In this document: positions 7,284 to 9,718 of the stretch, piece by piece | How the letters are laid out: each line of letters opens with the position of its first letter | Numbering within the stretch: the first letter of the stretch is position 1 | From: Pseudomonadota bacterium | GTDB taxonomy: Bacteria; Pseudomonadota; Alphaproteobacteria; Rhizobiales; Beijerinckiaceae | Assembly: GCA_023422485.1 (NCBI GenBank) | Contig: JAGTAM010000402.1 | Coordinates: 1 to 9,718 of the forward strand | Direction of reading: 5' to 3' | DNA: 9,718 bases | Made by a program: the position numbers and the translations under genes | The notes under the pieces: model-generated | What the model was told of the DNA's origin: nothing | Seen by the model: only the letters and a program-made list of their open reading frames with translations | Databases searched by the model: none

Positions 7284-7289
7284 AGGAGA
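7284..7289 (+). promoter_or_regulatory. Ribosome binding site that fixes the GTG start of xfp
   Basis: AGGAGA at 7284-7289 stands 5 nt before GTG at 7295-7297. The reading frame stays open upstream to 6638, but that part lies out of frame over the permease gene, is arginine/histidine-rich and does not resemble phosphoketolase. The first residues after this GTG lead straight into the conserved phosphoketolase N-terminus. Confidence 0.75.
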
Positions 7290-7294
7290 AGCCC

Positions 7295-9718
7295 GTGACC
7301 GAGCCCACGACTGCGCAGCGACCGGCCCCGACGCTCGCCGCCGAGGAACTCGCCCTGATCGACCGCTACTGGCAAGCGGCGAACTACCTCTCCGTCGGTC
7401 AGATCTACCTGCTCGACAATCCGCTTCTGCGCGAACCCCTGAAGCCGGAGCACATCAAGGCTCGGCTCCTCGGCCACTGGGGCACCACGCCGGGCCTCAA
7501 CTTCATCTACGTCCACCTCAACCGGGTGATCCGGGCGCGGGACCTCGACGCGATCTATATCTGCGGCCCCGGCCATGGCGGGCCCGGCATCGTCGCCAAC
7601 ACCTATCTGGAGGGCACCTACAGCGAAATCTATCCCAACATTTCGCAGGATACGGACGGCATGCGGAAGCTGTTCCGGCAGTTCTCGTTTCCCGGCGGCA
7701 TCCCGAGCCACGTCGCCCCGGAAACACCGGGTTCGATCCACGAGGGCGGCGAGCTCGGCTACGCTCTCGTCCACGCCTTCGGTGCCGTGTTCGACGATCC
7801 CGACCTGATCGCCGCCTGCGTGGTCGGCGACGGCGAGGCCGAGACCGGGCCGCTCGCCGCCTCCTGGCACTCCAACAAGTTCCTGAGCCCGGTCACCGAC
7901 GGCGCGGTGCTGCCGATCCTGCATCTCAACGGCTACAAGATCGCCAATCCGACCGTGCTCGGCCGGATGCGCGACGACGAGTTGGAGGCCCTGTTCACCG
8001 GCTACGGCTACGAGCCGTTCTTCGTCGAGGGTGACCAGCCCGAGCCGATGCACCGGGCCATGGCCGAGACGCTCGACCGGGCCGTGAGCCGCATCCGGGA
8101 CATCCAGGCCGAGGCACGCGGCGGCGGCATCGGCTTTCGCCGCCCGCGCTGGCCGATGATCGTGCTGCGCAGTCCCAAGGGCTGGACGGGGCCGAAGACC
8201 GTGGACGGCAAGCGGGTGGAAGGCTTCTGGCGTGCCCATCAGGTGCCGGTCGGCAATGCCCGCAGCGATGACGGGCACCGCAAGATTCTCGAAGACTGGA
8301 TGCGGAGCTACGCGCCCGAAACCCTATTCGACGAGACCGGGCGCCTTCGCCCCGAACTCGCGGCGCTGGCGCCTGCAGGCAACCGCCGCATGAGCGCCAA
8401 CCCGCACGCCAATGGTGGCCTCCTGCGCCGAGAGTTGCGGCTCCCGCGCTGGCAGGATTTCGCGCTGGCCGTGCCGCAGCCCGGCGCGGCCGTCGGCGAG
8501 GCGACACGCACGCTCGGGCACTACCTGCGCGACGCGGTCCGCCTCAATGCCGAGGCGCGCAATTTCCGCATCATGGGCCCGGACGAGACCGCCTCGAACC
8601 GGCTCGCCGCCGTGTTCGAGGCGACCGACCGGGTCTGGATCGAGAATATCGAGCCCTACGACGTCAGCCTCGCCCACGAGGGCCGCGTCGTAGAGGTCTT
8701 AAGCGAGCATCTCTGCCAGGGCTGGCTCGAAGGCTACCTGCTCACCGGCCGCCACGGCTTCTTCTCCTGCTACGAGGCGTTCATCCACATCGTCGATTCG
8801 ATGTTCAACCAGCACGCCAAATGGCTGAAGGTGTCGCGCGAACTCGGCTGGCGGCGGCCGATCTCCTCGCTCAACTACCTCCTGACCTCCCATGTCTGGC
8901 GACAGGACCACAACGGCTTCAGCCACCAGGATCCCGGCTTCCTCGACCTCGTCGCCAACAAGAAGTCGGACATCATCCGGATCTACCTGCCGCCGGACGC
9001 CAACACCCTGCTCTGGGTCGCCGACCACTGCCTGAAGACCTACGACCGCATCAACGTGATCGTGGCCGGCAAGCAGCCGCAGCCGCAATGGCTCGACGCG
9101 CACGAGGCCGGGCTGCATTGCGAGGCCGGCATCGGCATCTGGCAATGGGCCGGCACCGACGACAGCGGCCTCGAACCCGATGTCGTGATGGCCTGCGCCG
9201 GCGACGTGCCGACGCTTGAAACCCTCGCCGCCGTCGATCTGCTGAAGCAGTCCGTGCCCGGCCTGCGCATCCGCGTCGTCAACGTGGTCGACCTGATGAC
9301 GCTGCAATCGGACAGGGACCATCCGCACGGGCTCTCGGACGCCGAGTTCGACAGTCTGTTCACCCGCGATAAGCCGGTGATCTTCGCCTATCACGGCTAC
9401 CCTTACCTCATTCACCGCCTCACCTATGCCCGTACCAACCACGCCAACATGCATGTGCGCGGCTTCATCGAAGAGGGCACCACGACGACGCCCTTCGACA
9501 TGGTGGTGCTGAACGAACTCGACCGCTTCCACCTCGCCATCGAGGCGATCGACCGGGTGCCGGGGCTGGTCACGCGGGCGGCACGGGCCAAGCAGGATTT
9601 TCGCGACCGCCTGACCGCGCACAAGCTCCATATCCGCGAGCACGGGGAGGACATGCCCGAGATCCAGGGCTGGAAGTGGCCCTACGAGACCCACCGGGAG
9701 AGCGAGGCACCGCACTGA
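7295..9718 (+). CDS. xfp: Phosphoketolase (xylulose-5-phosphate/fructose-6-phosphate phosphoketolase)
   Basis: A complete 807-residue thiamine-diphosphate enzyme, typical length for the family. With phosphate it cleaves xylulose-5-phosphate to acetyl phosphate and glyceraldehyde-3-phosphate, and in many members also fructose-6-phosphate to acetyl phosphate and erythrose-4-phosphate. Visible family blocks: YLSVGQIYLLDNPLL (31-45), LGHWGTTPGLNF (59-70, His61), GPGHGGPG (91-98, His94), FSFPGGIPSHVAPETPGSIH (130-149), the ThDP/Mg region VVGDGEAETGP (176-186) through LNGYKIANPT (211-220), FWRAHQVP (311-318), GPDETASNRL (428-437), LSEH (469-472) with a likely cofactor-activating Glu471, LLTGRHGFFSCYEAF (482-496), QDHNGFSHQDPGF (537-549) with His539 and His544 matching the paired catalytic histidines of the Bifidobacterium enzyme, and AYHGYPYLIHRLTY (698-711). 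No key block is missing. Preference for xylulose-5-phosphate over fructose-6-phosphate cannot be read off. A 53-nt gap separates it from the permease gene, the largest gap in the operon. The stop codon is the last base triplet of the window, so no terminator can be seen. Confidence 0.97.
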   Translation: MTEPTTAQRPAPTLAAEELALIDRYWQAANYLSVGQIYLLDNPLLREPLKPEHIKARLLGHWGTTPGLNFIYVHLNRVIRARDLDAIYICGPGHGGPGIVANTYLEGTYSEIYPNISQDTDGMRKLFRQFSFPGGIPSHVAPETPGSIHEGGELGYALVHAFGAVFDDPDLIAACVVGDGEAETGPLAASWHSNKFLSPVTDGAVLPILHLNGYKIANPTVLGRMRDDELEALFTGYGYEPFFVEGDQPEPMHRAMAETLDRAVSRIRDIQAEARGGGIGFRRPRWPMIVLRSPKGWTGPKTVDGKRVEGFWRAHQVPVGNARSDDGHRKILEDWMRSYAPETLFDETGRLRPELAALAPAGNRRMSANPHANGGLLRRELRLPRWQDFALAVPQPGAAVGEATRTLGHYLRDAVRLNAEARNFRIMGPDETASNRLAAVFEATDRVWIENIEPYDVSLAHEGRVVEVLSEHLCQGWLEGYLLTGRHGFFSCYEAFIHIVDSMFNQHAKWLKVSRELGWRRPISSLNYLLTSHVWRQDHNGFSHQDPGFLDLVANKKSDIIRIYLPPDANTLLWVADHCLKTYDRINVIVAGKQPQPQWLDAHEAGLHCEAGIGIWQWAGTDDSGLEPDVVMACAGDVPTLETLAAVDLLKQSVPGLRIRVVNVVDLMTLQSDRDHPHGLSDAEFDSLFTRDKPVIFAYHGYPYLIHRLTYARTNHANMHVRGFIEEGTTTTPFDMVVLNELDRFHLAIEAIDRVPGLVTRAARAKQDFRDRLTAHKLHIREHGEDMPEIQGWKWPYETHRESEAPH

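Noticed and set aside
6638..7294. In-frame upstream extension of the phosphoketolase frame
   Set aside because: It overlaps the well-supported permease gene in another frame and its composition is typical of an out-of-frame reading. The GTG at 7295 with AGGAGA is the better start.

Overview
The window reads as a GC-rich chromosomal segment of an alphaproteobacterium. The codon choice and protein sequences suggest a Methylobacterium/Methylorubrum-like or related Hyphomicrobiales genome; this is an inference from appearance, with no database search. It holds one divergent gene pair and a five-gene rightward operon. No mobile elements, tRNAs, rRNAs or CRISPR arrays were seen.

Layout. Positions 1-547 (minus strand) carry the N-terminal 182 codons of a glycoside hydrolase family 65 protein (maltose/trehalose/kojibiose phosphorylase-like) that runs off the left edge. 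Positions 548-1039 are a divergent intergenic region with an AT-rich island, a perfect 16-bp palindrome, and three copies of a 10-bp motif arranged so that the middle copy can pair with either outer copy. From 1040 to the right edge there is a tightly packed plus-strand operon: acetate kinase (ackA, 1040-2242), a periplasmic HlyD/membrane-fusion adaptor (2239-3270), an RbbA-type double-ATPase ABC exporter fused to a permease (3278-6034), a second ABC-2 permease of YhhJ type (6036-7241), and phosphoketolase (xfp, GTG start at 7295, stop at 9716-9718). The junctions are a 4-nt overlap, then gaps of 7, 1 and 53 nt, so one transcript is likely.

How it works together. Phosphoketolase splits xylulose-5-phosphate and/or fructose-6-phosphate with phosphate into acetyl phosphate plus glyceraldehyde-3-phosphate or erythrose-4-phosphate. 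Acetate kinase converts the acetyl phosphate to acetate and ATP. The divergent GH65 enzyme would feed the same sugar-phosphate pool by phosphorolysis of an alpha-glucoside. The unusual part is that a complete three-gene exporter, matching the E. coli yhiI-rbbA-yhhJ set, sits between the two enzymes of this shunt. Its substrate cannot be told from sequence. The main points for a second look are this metabolic/exporter gene mix, the asymmetric ATP sites of the RbbA-like protein, and the candidate switchable hairpins upstream of ackA.
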